Part shown: positions 1-11,293 of the stretch, one piece after another
Layout: each line of letters starts with the position of its first letter
Position numbering within the stretch: position 1 is the first letter of the stretch
NCBI GenBank assembly: GCA_051294375.1
Contig: JBJCIZ010000239.1
Span: 4,593,834 to 4,657,833 of the forward strand
Direction of reading: 5' to 3'
Origin: Paraspadella gotoi
Lineage: Eukaryota; Chaetognatha
Length of the DNA: 64,000 nucleotides
Translations under genes and position numbers: made by a program
The notes under the pieces: model-generated
The model's input: only the letters and a program-made list of their open reading frames with translations
What the model was told of the DNA's origin: nothing
Database searches by the model: none

Positions 1-642
1 GGAAATCTAAAACTAAATAAAAGACGGAATTTTGATGCAGTACATGTCATAAATACACGGGCTAAGAAAGGTATTGTCGTCATGTCATGTCACGTCATGT
101 TATGTCATGTCACGTCACGATAAATAACTGTTTTTGTTTTTCTTTTGTTTTTATCCTTTTCTTTCATTTCTTCTTTTTTTATTCATTTTTAAAAAAAAAA
201 AAACTTTTTCACCGTTTTTTTTCCTTTTAACTTTAAGACATTCAAGTCTAATAAAAAAGAAGGACGCTCAGACAAGCTTGCAAGGGCTCATGGGACTGAA
301 AAAAAATATATATATTATATGAACAAAATTTAAATGGGATGTGTCAAAGGACCCGAAAAAGTATAAAAGTTCATACTCATTTGTTTGTAGTGTCATTGGA
401 ATCACAGGGAGTATATAATTAGTAGTAAATGTAATCTCATTGTCAGGTTTACTGTGAATTGGAAAAAAGATTTTCTTTCCAAATATTTCCTCATGTATTT
501 CACATAGCAACATCTGATGATCTCACATTTATTTTTTCAAATCAACTTTAAGCCAAAAAGTGTGGAATTGGCTGGACAAGCTATTTCTCTCCACGATGTG
601 TTTGACATCGCCTCCAACTTCCCTTTCTTCCCCCTTAACCCT

Positions 643-649
<7 letters not shown>

Positions 650-712
<63 letters not shown>

Positions 713-714
713 TC
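650..714. repeat. (CT)n microsatellite
   Basis: Interrupted (CT)n. The flanking first 1.2 kb has no supportable gene; it is AT-rich with TGTCATGTCA repeats near 80-120. Confidence 0.9.
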
Positions 715-1263
715 CTCGCATTAATTCTTCCCGAAATAAACTTTTATCGATTCTCATTTTCGATTCTGGAAATAAATTTTTTTTTGTTTCGCTCCCAAAA
801 ATCTTCAAAAAATAAAATTTCTTTTCTTATTTTATTTCGCGGTTTAAACTAATTTTGCTATTGGATTAAAGTTTTCTGTTATGATTGGTTTTATGTATGC
901 AATAATTGGTAATGTCAATCATGAGAAAATACTTTTTTCAATTTAAATTTTCAATTTTTTTATATCGCATTTTTGTCGTGCGTTTTGTTTCAGGTCTTTA
1001 TCTCAACATAGAATCAGTTATATTTTAATCAAAAACGATCTAGGAAAATAATAAAATACTATAATTCAAATCAGGATTTTGAATAAAATATTGTGTTCCA
1101 AATGAAATTAATAGCATCAACAGATTTATTTCTTTTTCATAAAAACAATGAAAGTGAAAAAAAAGATAAAGTGATCATAAATATTGAATTTGAAACCTAA
1201 ATTTGTCTAAATTGTCTTAAATTCAGTATTACATAATTTTTATATTGGTTGTACCAATTTCAT

Positions 1264-1753
1264 AATATTTTATGTTTAAAGATTAGGTTAGTGGTTAGGA
1301 TTAAGGATTAGGGTTTAGCATTAGAGAGGTTAGGATTTAGGATTAGGTTAGGTTTAGTCTTTAGGGTAAGGAAATAAAGTTTGGGATTATTTTTACTGGT
1401 TTGGTAAGAGGTTTGGATTAAACAACAAAATTTATATTTTCTAAAAGCCTCTCATTTCTATTCATTAATCCCTTCCCTTAATTTTAATCTTAATAATCAA
1501 CCCTAATCTGTTACCAAAACCAATAACCAAATCCCTAACCCTAATCCCTAACAAAATCCTTTACCCTAATTTTAATTTCATAATCTATAACCGTAACCCT
1601 AACCCCTAAACCTTAGTCCTGAACCCTGAACTCAAATCACTAATCTAATCCCTTACGCTAATTCTTAACCTAATCCCTAACCCTGACCTTTAACCTAAAA
1701 TAACATAATTTTCTAATTTAAGATGAAACGGGGCGTTTAGTGAAAATAAGGCC
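1264..1753. mobile_element. Inverted-repeat element with telomere-like interior
   Basis: The right end reads AACGGGGCGTTTAGTGAAAA then TAAGGCC, a copy of the same terminal repeat. The left half of the interior is GGTTAGG-rich and the right half CCCTAA-rich, so the interior is itself an inverted repeat. The left end is not clear and the boundary is approximate. It abuts the CHST15-like stop codon. Confidence 0.5.
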
Positions 1754-1759
1754 GACTCT

Positions 1760-1880
1760 TCACGCATATTCCCGCCACAAGAACCGATCGTCTCCCAACA
1801 TTTTCGCCAATTTTCGATTGTAAGGTTCGTAGAATTTTTTGAGCAACGCTCGAGTGTCGTTTCGCATGTGGCCGATCTTC
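1760..1880 (-). CDS. CHST15-like exon 10 (C-terminus and stop)
   Basis: CAATTACAG|G completes Arg. The exon then encodes KIGHMRNDTRALLKKFYEPY and NRKLAKMLGDDRFLWREYA, the family C-terminal signature, and a TGA stop. An inverted-repeat element end (to 1753) begins about 6 bases downstream of the stop. Confidence 0.85.
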
Positions 1881-2242
1881 CTGTAATTGGGAGGCGATGT
1901 ATGAGTTAACTGTGTCAGAAACTGTATTGAGTGTTGTATTGAGTCTTGTTTAGGTTGTTGAAAAAAATGTCAAAAAGGAAACTTTAAGAATCAGAAAAAC
2001 AATAATCATAATACAATTTTCTTAATTTATAAATAAAATGAGCATGAATTGTTTGTTTTATAAATATATGTATCTCGTTCCATAAAGGATTTGTTAAATA
2101 AATATTAGTCATGGGTAATTAAATAAATAGACTAAATAAATAGGACCACTGAGGAGGGATTTGTTAAATGAATAATTGTCATCATTTATTCAATGTATAA
2201 AATAACTATTTTACCCAAGATTTGCTTGGGGTGAAAAAACTA

Positions 2243-2334
<92 letters not shown>

Positions 2335-3204
2335 CGGAAAAGTCAAGATCGCCAAACCATTTGTCTTTGTACGAGTTGTCATTTATTATTTCCCAAGCCC
2401 ACCCGTGCTCGACCTGTAGCCCTCGTTGTTTTTCTTCCCCATGACTTTGTTCGCGCCGTTGAAGGGGATTTGGAGACCGAGGAACCGACGCACCTTGTTA
2501 AAATATTTTTTAAAATATATTTAAATATTTATTATGTTAATTGGTTTTAAAAGCTTTCAAATAGTTAGTTTTTAGGTAGTTAGTTTAACAGTTACTCAAT
2601 TCACGTCTCTTAATGTAATCGACGCTTCTAATTGGTTTAATTTTACTCATTGAATTTCCTTATATTTGGTCTCTCAATGGTTAAAGATGAAGTCATGATT
2701 TGAATTCTCAAAACAGAGAACTCTCCTCTCATTGGATTATAAAAAAAGTTTTCCTTTTTATACGTGAAATTAAAACAATTTTGAATTCTTTGGAGATTCC
2801 TCTGCGAGCATTAAATGATAATTAGGAATATTATTTATAACATTACTTAATTTTAACATTAATTTCTTTGCAGGTTCGGTCTGTCTCTTTTCTCTTCCGC
2901 TCTGGTCTATCTTTACCAAATATGCGGCATTTTTGCTTCGTGATTTAAATTTAATACAATAACTATGGATTAAGGATTGAGTTAACATTTGATCGAGATT
3001 AATTAAATAACTAAATAACATTCATAGCTCAAATAGTATTTTCATCCAGATATCTCCCCACCCCCGACGAACCTCTTCGAGATATTTAGGGACTTGAAGT
3101 GAATAGTCTTCAGTGCGCATGATGAGGAACTGGTCGCGGGGAAAAAGCTTGAACCACTCAAACAAGAACACCTGGTAGAGGAAGGTTTCTTTTATCAGTA
3201 AAAG

Positions 3205-3236
<32 letters not shown>

Positions 3237-3442
3237 AAGAACACTTGCAACTCTTTGTATTTAGTGGTGACATTTTTTTTAAAGACCTGCGTACTAAACT
3301 TAAAAAAATACATTGATAACAAAAACTTTAATAAAAATTAAAAAAATTATGCTATGTTTATTATGTACTATCTATCATCATCTATCTATCTTATCTATCT
3401 ATCTATCTATCATATCTATCTATCTATCTATCTATTTATCTA

Positions 3443-3475
<33 letters not shown>

Positions 3476-6400
3476 ACCAAGATCCCCCCCTAACCTACAT
3501 GATATATTCCAACGCGAAGACGAATTTGCATCGGGTAGCAAAGCTTGTCGGCGTCGTTCCCCTCGTGGACGAAACTGCNNNNNNNNNNNNNNNNNNNNNN
3601 NNNNNNNNNNNNNNNNNNNNNNNNNNNNNNNNNNNNNNNNNNNNNNNNNNNNNNNNNNNNNNNNNNNNNNNNNNNNNNNNNNNNNNNNNNNNNNNNNNNN
3701 NNNNNNNNNNNNNNNNNNNNNNNNNNNNNNNNNNNNNNNNNNNAGAGAGAGAGAGAGAGAGAGAGAGACATCATTATCCCCCCCAAAATACCTTCTCGCA
3801 TCCACTTCTAAAACGAAATTCCGAGAAAAGCCTATCCACGGGATTTCTCAATATGACGACTAATTTAGCCTTTGGGTTCAACTCGGCCAAATGGGAGGCG
3901 ATGATCGGCGGCATGGAAGTTTCGCCGTCAGAGCGGCGCCACTGTCGATACTCGAGCCAACCGTCATTGTCGAAAGCGAATGAGACGGAGGCGTCGCCTA
4001 CGATCTTGTCCGGGTGGTTGGGGCTGGAGAAAGATTGAATATATACAGGGTGGTTGATGTGGAGTGAGACCGGAAGGAATTTTTTTATATTCTGTTTTTT
4101 GTATTAATAACAAAAATAATATTAGTATAATTTAATATAAAAATAGTAACGGTATCAATAACAGCGTAAAAAGACTATCTTTTCATTAATGTCAATAACA
4201 TAAAATATATGCTAAAATATTTTGCAAAACTGTTTTTGCTTAAAGTATTGATTTTTTGTAATAAAATATTTTTTAATATTATAATTTATATTTTTTGTAC
4301 TTGTAATAACATTTAAAAATGTTATTAATATTTTTATTAGCGGATTTGAAAATGACAGTTTTTATTTGTTTTAATAATGATTTATTAACAGACTATATTG
4401 GACATATTTTAACTCTTGCTTTGCGAGTCTTTATTAGCGTTACATTACAATACATTATACAACAAATCTTTTTATAAATTAAATATTTCTTGGAACCAAT
4501 TTGAAAAAAAAATATTTTAAAATTTAAACAAAATAATTTAATAAAATAAAATAAAATAATTTCAAAATACATTCTACTATATCTCCGTCATAATATACGT
4601 TTTGTTAATTCCGTGGTATCACCCTGTAATCCTACTCTCGTTCCTCGACGCCCGCAAAATCTTTTCCGCCGCCGAATCGAAAAGATCCAAATAATCGCTA
4701 AACGTCGCTGGAGAAAGTGATGTAGAGAAGCGATGCTGTTGAAAGGCTATCTCGTGATGTAGAAGGCCGAACCGCATCCTCGTCCACCAATCGGGTTCCT
4801 TCAAGAGTCCCGTCTCCACCTGCGGGAAATCTTTATTATTTTCGTTTTGCACACCCAGTCGCGCCATGTCGGTCAGTCGGAATGTTTCGTCCGCTTGGTC
4901 TGTTCCCACTTGTGTCAATGCTTACATTGGAGGTTTAGGATTAAAGGTTAGGGATCTAGCGGATGATTAACGTTTGGTATTAGCCGTTGGGTATCAAGTA
5001 CTAGGTTAATAACGTATCAAATTAGGTTAGGTAAATGATAGCTTTTGAGTTAAGGTATAAGATTAGGCAAGGGTCTGTATTTGAGAATTTGGTCATCTAG
5101 TTTTTAACTTTTGAAAGAACTTTATTTGGGTTAAACTATTCAAGTAAGATATTAAAAGAAATGAAATCGCTTTTAGAAAAGAGAGAGCTGACCTCGGATT
5201 CTTTGCGTTGCATGGAGCCGGGGAAAAGCGAGGGCAAAACTGCCAAGTAACATCATGCTAAATAAAACGTATTTTAAAAACTTAAATACATATTTACTGA
5301 AAAAACGATTTAGTGGTCTGAATCTATAATAAAAAGGGTCATATCGCCCGGATTCGATCCGGGCCAAACATTATTCTATGAATGGCGACTTAGTTAGTTT
5401 TCACCACTACATCTAAAAAACATGACATCATGTAGCGTTCCGTTTACCTGTGGGTGATGAGAGGAGATTGAATGAGAGAGTTCGTGGTGCCGCTCTTCGG
5501 GAGATTCCGTATTACTGGGTAGAAGAGAAGGGCATGCAGCGGAGAATCTGGGCAGAGGACCTGGAGCTTTCAGTTTAGCGATGGTTATGAAGATTATAGT
5601 TTAAAATCGTCAGACTTTTATCAAAAGATGTTTTACAAAAAAAAGAAAATTATTATTTTGAAAAAAGTCAAGATTAAAAATTCAGCGGTTTGAATATTTA
5701 GTACTGAGGTATATTGAATAGTCAAAAGCTAAAAAATTAATGAATTTAATTTAATAATTAAAATAATAATTTCCCCCAAAAAAATATTGACAGATTTTTG
5801 TTGTGAAAGGTATAATCATTTAAAAAAAATACATTTAAGTGTGTTAAAAATGAAAAAAAATTAAAATAAACATTTTTTTAATCATTAACATCATTTTTTC
5901 AAATTTTTACTTTCATTATTAATACTTTTTATTATTACTATTATCGTGATTTATCATTAGTTTTTTACGATGTTTAATTTCCAACCAATGCTTAACATTT
6001 ATTTTTTTTCATGAAAACCTTTTAATTAATCCACAAGTTTTCGTGATTTACTTTTCAGAAACGGAAAAAAAAGTGGCTTTGCTTCAACCTGACGCCTCCA
6101 ACGGTTCGTCCGCTCCGCTTCATGCGTTCGATCCAATTCTGTTTAAGTTCGTCGATCGATTTCGTCAGAGATTTCGCGTAGACGCTGTAGTTGACTGAAA
6201 GAGGGAAAGGGAAAAAAAGGTTTTTAAAATTTAGATTTTAACTTTTGAATGAGCGAATCAATAAGATCATGTGATCATGTGATCACATCAAATCAAATTA
6301 AGTTTTACAAAAATAAATCTATTCGGAGATGAATTAATGAGTCAATGAAATCAAATTAAAACGATTCGATTCGATTCGATTTGATACGATTTGTTTTGAT

Positions 6401-7187
6401 TTGATTTCATTGACTCAAATCAAATCAAATCAAATCAAATCAAATCAAATCAAATCAAATCAAATCAAATCAAATGAATTCAGTTCAATTCATTTCAATT
6501 CAAAATTCAAATAAAATCAAAATTAAAATCAAAATCAAAATTCAAATCAAAATTTAAATCAAATTCAAATCAAAAATGAAATCAAAATTAAAATAAAAAA
6601 TCAAATCAAAATTAATATCAAATCCAATTCCAAATCTAATCAATCAAATCCAATCAAATCCAATCAATTCAATCAATCAATCAAATCAATCAAATCAATC
6701 AAATCAATCAAATCAATCAAATCAATCAAATCAATCAATCAAATCAATCAAATCAATCAATCAAATCAATCAATCAAATCAATCAATCAAATCAAATCAC
6801 CGTATGGATTCCCCTCGTAAGGATTCCATCTCCTTTCCTCTTCGAACCAACACGGATTCTTCATCTTCGCCTCCAACGAATTCTGCGCCACGAAAGGATG
6901 AAGATTTTCCGTTTCGATCTTGAGTCGTTCGAGTCTCAACGTCTCCGTCCAAGTTGTCGGTGAAGGCGAGGTTGTTGTCGTTGTGGTCGTCGTCGTTGTT
7001 GTTGTTGTTGTTGTGGACGGCGTTTTTGTTGTGGTTGTCGTAAGAGTTGCGGCTTTCAACGTTTTAGTTGTGGATAGCGTTGTTGTGGATGGCGATTTCG
7101 TCGTTGTGGTGGTTGGCGCCGTTGTCGTCGTTGTTGTTGTTGGCGTTTTCCTTGTAGTCGTCGTTGTTGTTGACGAACTTGTCGTTC

Positions 7188-7230
<43 letters not shown>

Positions 7231-8117
7231 TGGTCTTGTCGTTTTTGCCTTCTTTTCAAGATTCGTCTTCATTAGCGACCAAAAGGATGACCCGAGAGAA
7301 GGCACGTCCCCTCGCGGGACAGCTAGCCACTCGGCCGCCCCAAACGGCCGCTCCTCAGCCCTAATCTGCCCCGCCTCCTCCACCAACGGCTCCGGGGTCG
7401 CAGCCCTGAACGGTCCCTCCTTCCTTCCTTTCCCTCTCGATCGCTCGATAATCTGGAAAAGGTACTATTTTCCGAAAGCGCCCTATTTCTGTTTCTTAAT
7501 TCTTAAATTTTTTTAAACTCAAATATAATTTACCTTTATCTTTTAATAAATATTTAACTTTTAAAATAAATCTTAAACTAATTTTTATCTTTAATCATTA
7601 ACCTTATACTGTAACCCTTATATTTAATCCTAATCCTAATCCTTATACTTAATCCTAATCCTAATCCTAATCTTTAGCCCTAAAAACTGTCAGAATTATG
7701 AATTATAATTAAGCAACTCGAAATAATATTTTTACGTATATTCTTTTATTTATTTTGTTAAAATTTTTATTTAAATAAATAATTTATTTATTAAGGTAGT
7801 CCAGAGTATATCGAAATAATGGCCCCTAAAAAATTAATAATAATAATACCTTTATAAATTATACTAATTCCTTAATACTAATTTATAAATTTTAAAACAT
7901 ATTTTTGAAACAAATGATTCAATCGTATTCATTTTAAACTGAAAAGGGGCGTTTTTGGAAAATACGACACCTTAAAAATCGAGGCGGAAATCCATTGGAA
8001 GACGAGGAGGAAGAGGAAGAAGAAAAGGAGGAGGATCAACCAACGGAATCTTCCTCTGTCCAATCGATGGAGAGGGAGAGAGTCAAAGAATCGAGAGAGG
8101 GAGACACAGGGCTTCAT
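1760..8117 (-). CDS. CHST15-like: Carbohydrate sulfotransferase 15-like (GalNAc 4-sulfate 6-O-sulfotransferase family), ten exons
   Basis: Type II Golgi membrane sulfotransferase; the family moves sulfate from PAPS to chondroitin-type glycans, but the substrate here is unknown. Seen in order: Met start, about 25 cytoplasmic residues, one membrane segment (WLILLLFFFLFLLVFQW), a long Thr-rich stem, NPCWFEEE, RCMPF, the PAPS 5'-phosphosulfate loop PKSGTT, HHPQVETGLLKEPDWWTR, YLDLFDSAAEKI, VGDAS, the 3'-phosphate motif LRNPVDRLFSEF, RLRVGIYHVFLFEWFKLFPR, RTEDYS, VRRFLGL and the C-terminal FYEPYNRKLAKMLGDDRFLW, followed by a stop. The motif order matches vertebrate CHST15. Phases agree at almost every junction. 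Exceptions are frame breaks inside exon 4 and coding missing in the gap before exon 7. The family assignment is strong; whether this copy is intact is unsure. Confidence 0.88.
2243..2334. repeat. (TAA)n microsatellite
   Basis: About 30 uninterrupted TAA/ATA units within an intron of the CHST15-like gene, between exons 9 and 10. Confidence 0.95.
2414..2493 (-). CDS. CHST15-like exon 9
   Basis: AACAAG|GTG opens in phase 0, giving KYLEE|VRRFLGL, and the exon ends GGCTACAG|GTCGAG with two bases left. It encodes VRRFLGLQIPFNGANKVMGK. The acceptor tract is AT-rich rather than pyrimidine-rich. Confidence 0.75.
3073..3171 (-). CDS. CHST15-like exon 8
   Basis: A 33-codon exon between CCTCTACCAG|GTG and GAAGAG|GTTCGT. 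It encodes VFLFEWFKLFPRDQFLIMRT and EDYSLQVPKYLEE, matching the conserved W-FPR-Q-LxLRxEDYS block of the family. A (TC)n tract lies about 40 bases upstream of the acceptor. Confidence 0.85.
3372..3475. repeat. (ATCT)n microsatellite
   Basis: ATCT tetranucleotides with a few interruptions, in the intron between exons 7 and 8 of the CHST15-like gene. Confidence 0.95.
3499..3574 (-). CDS. CHST15-like exon 7 (next to a gap)
   Basis: The exon reads FVHEGNDADKLCYPMQIRLR then VGIYH, and ends CAT|GTAGGT in phase 0 with exon 8. The acceptor GCAG lies 3 bases from the gap. About 20-30 residues seen in the family between RLFSEF and this exon are missing and may be in the gap. Confidence 0.7.
3579..3743. 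other. Assembly gap inside the CHST15-like gene
   Basis: 165 N between exon 7 and the intron following exon 6, ending in a (GA)n run. Missing family residues suggest coding sequence is lost here. Confidence 0.95.
3792..4023 (-). CDS. CHST15-like exon 6 (3'-phosphate binding)
   Basis: TTTCTCCAG|C completes the Gly codon from exon 5. The exon contains IVGDASVSFAFDNDGW, ELNPKAKLVVILRNPVDRLF and SEFRFRSGCEK, and ends AAG|GTATTT. The RNPVDRLFS core contains the Arg and Ser expected to bind the PAPS 3'-phosphate. Confidence 0.85.
4623..4819 (-). CDS. CHST15-like exon 5
   Basis: TTTCCCGCAG|GTG opens in phase 0, giving HHPQ|VETGLLKEPDWWTRMRFG across the junction, the conserved KEPxWWTRxRFG segment. 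It continues to FSDYLDLFDSAAEKI and ends ATTACAGG|GTGATA. The open frame continues upstream of the acceptor to 4918, but that part has no family match and is taken as intron. Confidence 0.8.
5448..5547 (-). CDS. CHST15-like exon 4 (PAPS 5'-loop), frame-broken
   Basis: The exon is bounded by TCTGCCCAG|ATT and CCACAG|GTAAAC, both good splice sites. Family-specific motifs occur in three different frames in the right order: LRCMPF in one, FYPVIRNLPKSGTT in the second, and HSISSHHPQ in the third, which then joins exon 5 in phase. Small indels must separate them. Either this stretch has read errors or the gene has recently been damaged. Confidence 0.7.
6089..6194 (-). CDS. CHST15-like exon 3
   Basis: The acceptor CTCTTTCAG|TC completes the Val codon left by exon 2. 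The exon then reads NYSVYAKSLTKSIDELKQNW and IERMKRSGRTVGGVR. The donor GTCAG|GTTGAAG leaves two bases. This is the charged segment just before the catalytic domain. Confidence 0.7.
6364..6797. repeat. (CAAAT)n / (AATC)n array
   Basis: Perfect CAAAT units near 6415-6475 grade into ATCAATCAA arrays ending at the exon 2 donor of the CHST15-like gene. Intron 2 is mostly this repeat. Confidence 0.9.
6801..7452 (-). CDS. CHST15-like exon 2 (Thr-rich stem)
   Basis: The acceptor TTTTCCAG|ATT opens in phase 0, matching exon 1. The exon encodes a basic stretch, then a low-complexity Thr stem of about 100 residues that is probably O-glycosylated, then the conserved lead-in NPCWFEEERRWNPYEGNPY. The donor ACG|GTGATT leaves one base. 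The Thr run is a (GTC/TTG)n repeat on the plus strand, so its length is likely polymorphic. Confidence 0.75.
7453..7970 (-). mobile_element. Inverted-repeat element forming intron 1 (candidate introner)
   Basis: The 510-bp element (7461-7970) has termini GGTACTATTTTCCGAAAGCG and, inverted, GTGTCGTATTTTCC. It is flanked by the 8-mers CTGGAAAA (7453-7460) and CTTAAAAA (7971-7978), which match at 6 of 8 positions. The intron is exactly the element plus one 8-mer: the donor GT is the element end and the acceptor AG is in the flanking 8-mer. The interior has degenerate AATCCTAATCCT repeats and no coding. Confidence 0.7.
7971..8117 (-). CDS. CHST15-like exon 1 (start codon, signal anchor)
   Basis: This 49-codon exon begins MKPCVSLSRFF and carries a short basic cytoplasmic tail followed by about 20 hydrophobic residues, a typical type II Golgi signal anchor. 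It ends AAG|GTGTCG in phase 0. The ATG was chosen because it precedes the membrane segment at the usual distance. The donor GT is the terminus of the inserted inverted-repeat element that makes up intron 1. Confidence 0.75.
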
Positions 8118-8870
8118 TCTTTTTCTCAGCCTTTTGTTTTTGTTTTTTGTTGTTTTTTTTCGTTAAGATATGATTTCTTTCTAATTAAAATTTTTTTTTT
8201 ATTAGTTGTTTTTTTCATTAATTATTTGTTTTGTTTATTTTTTTTTAGTATTTTTTGCATCTTGTTCTTTTTTATATTTTTTAACGTTTTTTTATTTTGT
8301 TTTGTATTTTGTTTGAGTTTATGTTTGTTTTAAAAAAATTTCAGCATTTTATGTATTTGGCTCTTTGTTTGTGTCTAGAGTTTGCATTAATTTTGCACTT
8401 TTTTATGGTTTTGTAAAAGTTATTTTATATGCGAAGTTTTTTTTTATTGTTTAAAAAAAAACAGTAAAAGTAAAAAAAAATACGGACACGTTTCGGCTCT
8501 GAAAGAAATTGCACTATGTAAAAGTTATTTAAAACTTAGTTTACAAAAGTATTGTGCTCCGGTTTATTCTAACTTTCTAAGGTTGTGCGATATTACTTCA
8601 GTGTAGAGTTAAATCAACGAGAATATATATACATATATATTTATTATTTAATGACCAAAATGACCACTGTTCTTAAAAAATATTCTCTTAAAACATATAT
8701 AGCATTTAATTCGATTTCCTTATGTTTTTTTTTTTTTTAATTTTTGTCGAATTTGGTTTTTTCAGTTAAATTTCTTTCCCACAGACATTTTTTTGTATCT
8801 TGGTACTGACATCAACCGACGGATTTGAACTTTTGAGTTAGCGAAAGATAGATTGTATTTCACACTGATC

Positions 8871-8872
<2 letters not shown>

Positions 8873-8936
<64 letters not shown>
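8873..8936. repeat. (CT)n microsatellite
   Basis: About 30 CT units. Between 8118 and 9820 I see only AT-rich, T-rich sequence without a supportable gene. Confidence 0.9.
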
Positions 8937-8938
<2 letters not shown>

Positions 8939-9824
8939 ATATTATCGGTTTTCTTATTGTCTACTTAACCCCGAATTCAGCTGAGTTCAGATCAGTTTTA
9001 ATGCTGAAAAAAATAAATAAAGAAAGAAATAAATAAAGAAAAGAAAGAAAGAAAGAAAATAAATAAGAAAGAAGAACGAAATAAACACAAATTTAAAGAA
9101 ATTAATTATTTTTTCTCCAATTCAACACAGACGAAACCAGTTTTCAAGGTTATTGAAAGTATAATGTATTGTTTAATGTATAATTAATGTATTGTTTATC
9201 GTGTTTTAAGTTTTCTGTTTCAACAACGTCCATGATTATAAACATAAACATACTTTTGTAGTCTACAATGTTAGCCTTCCCCAGCCCAGTTTATATTGAT
9301 AAACATTTTTTTTAAATTATACGATGAGTAAAATGCATCAACTTAATAATCTAACTTTTATTAGCAAATTTAGTACATTGCCTCTCTGGCTAATCGTTCA
9401 TAGCGGTTTATGAATATTCCAACGCTTATCGGAAATTGCATGACATGTACCGTGGTTGCCTTGATCCTATGTCTTTGTGGAAATGAGCCATTAGCTTTAA
9501 TTAAAGACTCACCTGATCTCAACCTATACTTAATTTCTTTCCCTGTCTTATTTAAAAAATAATTATAACAACGTTGACATCTACTAACTACTGTCACTAA
9601 CTCCTTTCTAAATTCGATAACGAAAGAAAAACGAATCCAAAATTCATAAATGTATCTTGTTTGTATTTTTTTTTTTAAATTCGAGTTTTAATATCATTTC
9701 GAAGCGACAAAGAATGTATTTCTTTGGAAAAAATAAAGTCAAGAAAGAAAAGAACATTAAAAAAATTATAACGCGCAAAGTAAATTTGAGTAACGAAATG
9801 TTTGTTTTTTTAAATCGACAAAGA

Positions 9825-10027
9825 GGCCCTATTTTCCCAGAATGCCCCATTTCATCTAAAATTCGGAATTAAACTTAATTTTTTTTTACTTAAAGATTAG
9901 GTGATAAGCTAGGCTTCAGGATTAGATTAGGGTTAGGGTTAAGGATTGGTTTATAAGTTTAAAACGTATTTAGGTTAAATATTAAAATTAAATTAGCAGA
10001 AATGGGACGCTCTGGGAAAAGAGCGCC
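9825..10027. mobile_element. Short inverted-repeat element copy
   Basis: The left end is GGCCCTATTTTCCCAGAATG and the right end, inverted, GGCGCTCTTTTCCCAGAGCG, around a GGGTTAGGGTTAAGG-like core. It has no coding capacity. It belongs to the same family as the element in the CHST15-like intron 1. No clear target-site duplication was found. Confidence 0.6.
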
Positions 10028-10288
10028 GGTGAAAGGGCGCGATGCGCGGGCGATAAGAGGTGGGGAGACAGGGATGGGGGTAGCAGCAGGTTGAAGGGAA
10101 GGGATTGGATGTTGAGGAACAGGCCAAGAAGGGGGATTACAAGGGAACAATAACAATAACAATAACGAATGTCTCATAAATTGTAAAAAAAAAAAAATAA
10201 GTTGAAATAAATTTCTTGTTACTAAGAGCCCGTTGGAATTTTTATCATTTTATTATTTGTTGTTAAGATAGTGAAAGTTTTATCATAA

Positions 10289-10289
10289 G

Positions 10290-10326
<37 letters not shown>

Positions 10327-10715
10327 AAGAGAGAGAGAGAGGAGAGAGAGAGGAGAGAGAGAGGAGAGAGATAATCTCTCCGCCATCTGAAAGAAGAAAC
10401 CTTTCCAAAGAAAGAATCTGCATAAGGGAGACGTCCCTTCCAATGTACATCAGATCCTAAATAATAAATCTCTAAAACCAATCGCGAAAGATTTTTTGCA
10501 TCTCTCATCTCGCGCTCTCGTCTGTCGATCTCAAAATATCAATCAAAATCCTTCGACTTCTACACGCCGCCTCCACTCACTCCTCGTCTCTCGCGCTTCT
10601 GAACTCATCATTACCGTCGTCCTCTCCTCTGCTCTCCTCCTCCTAGTCCTCTCCTCTCTCTCGAGCTTTCTCGCTGGCGCATCTGACTTGGCAGATGCGT
10701 AACGGAAGAATGCGG

Positions 10716-10751
<36 letters not shown>

Positions 10752-10765
10752 AGGACGAGAGAGAG

Positions 10766-10806
<41 letters not shown>
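10289..10806. repeat. (GA)n-rich tracts
   Basis: GA runs at 10289-10372 and 10719-10806, with CT-rich sequence between. No gene is supported from 10.03 to 14.7 kb. Confidence 0.85.
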
Positions 10807-10808
<2 letters not shown>

Positions 10809-11293
10809 GATATAAAAAGAACAGTGACGAAAAAGTATCGAAGTGTAAAAAAAAGCTTAAAATATTTTTGAATTCATTTAATATAAATTAATAATAATCC
10901 TAATGTTAAAAAAAATTAAATTAAATTAAATTAAATTGATCGTTAAAAATTGATAAATATTGATATTAAATTAGGTAATTATTGGAGTTTACCACATTAG
11001 GATTACGTATGTCATGTTAAATATAAAAAAGGACGAAAAAAAAAGAAAATATTATATTGAAAGAGAAAAAAATTAACAAAGAGAGAAAACAAAGAAACAA
11101 AATAGAGACGAAAGAAAAAAATACAAAAAGACAAAAGAACAAAAAGAAAGAAAATATGAAAGAGAGAAAGAGAGAGAAACAAAGTGAATTAAAAGAGACC
11201 AAAGTAAAGAGAATAAGTGAGACAGGGATGTAAATGGGGGAGAAAGAGAGATGGAGTCATGAAACAGAGAAAGAGTTAGGAGGGTATGTGAAA

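Noticed and set aside
1264-1720. Interstitial telomere (TTAGG/TTAGGG arrays)
   Set aside because: Units are degenerate, of variable length, present on both strands, and always inside the inverted-repeat elements; they are element interiors, not telomeres.
4820-4918. Extension of the open frame upstream of sulfotransferase exon 5
   Set aside because: The HHPQ|VETG junction at 4819 restores the family sequence and phase; the upstream part has no family similarity.
5345-5370. Isolated T-arm-like hairpin (CCCGGATTCGATCCGGGCC) as a tRNA
   Set aside because: No acceptor or anticodon arm pairs around it, and it lies in a sulfotransferase intron.
6920-7516. Plus-strand Val-rich open frame
   Set aside because: It is the complement of the Thr-rich stem of the sulfotransferase.
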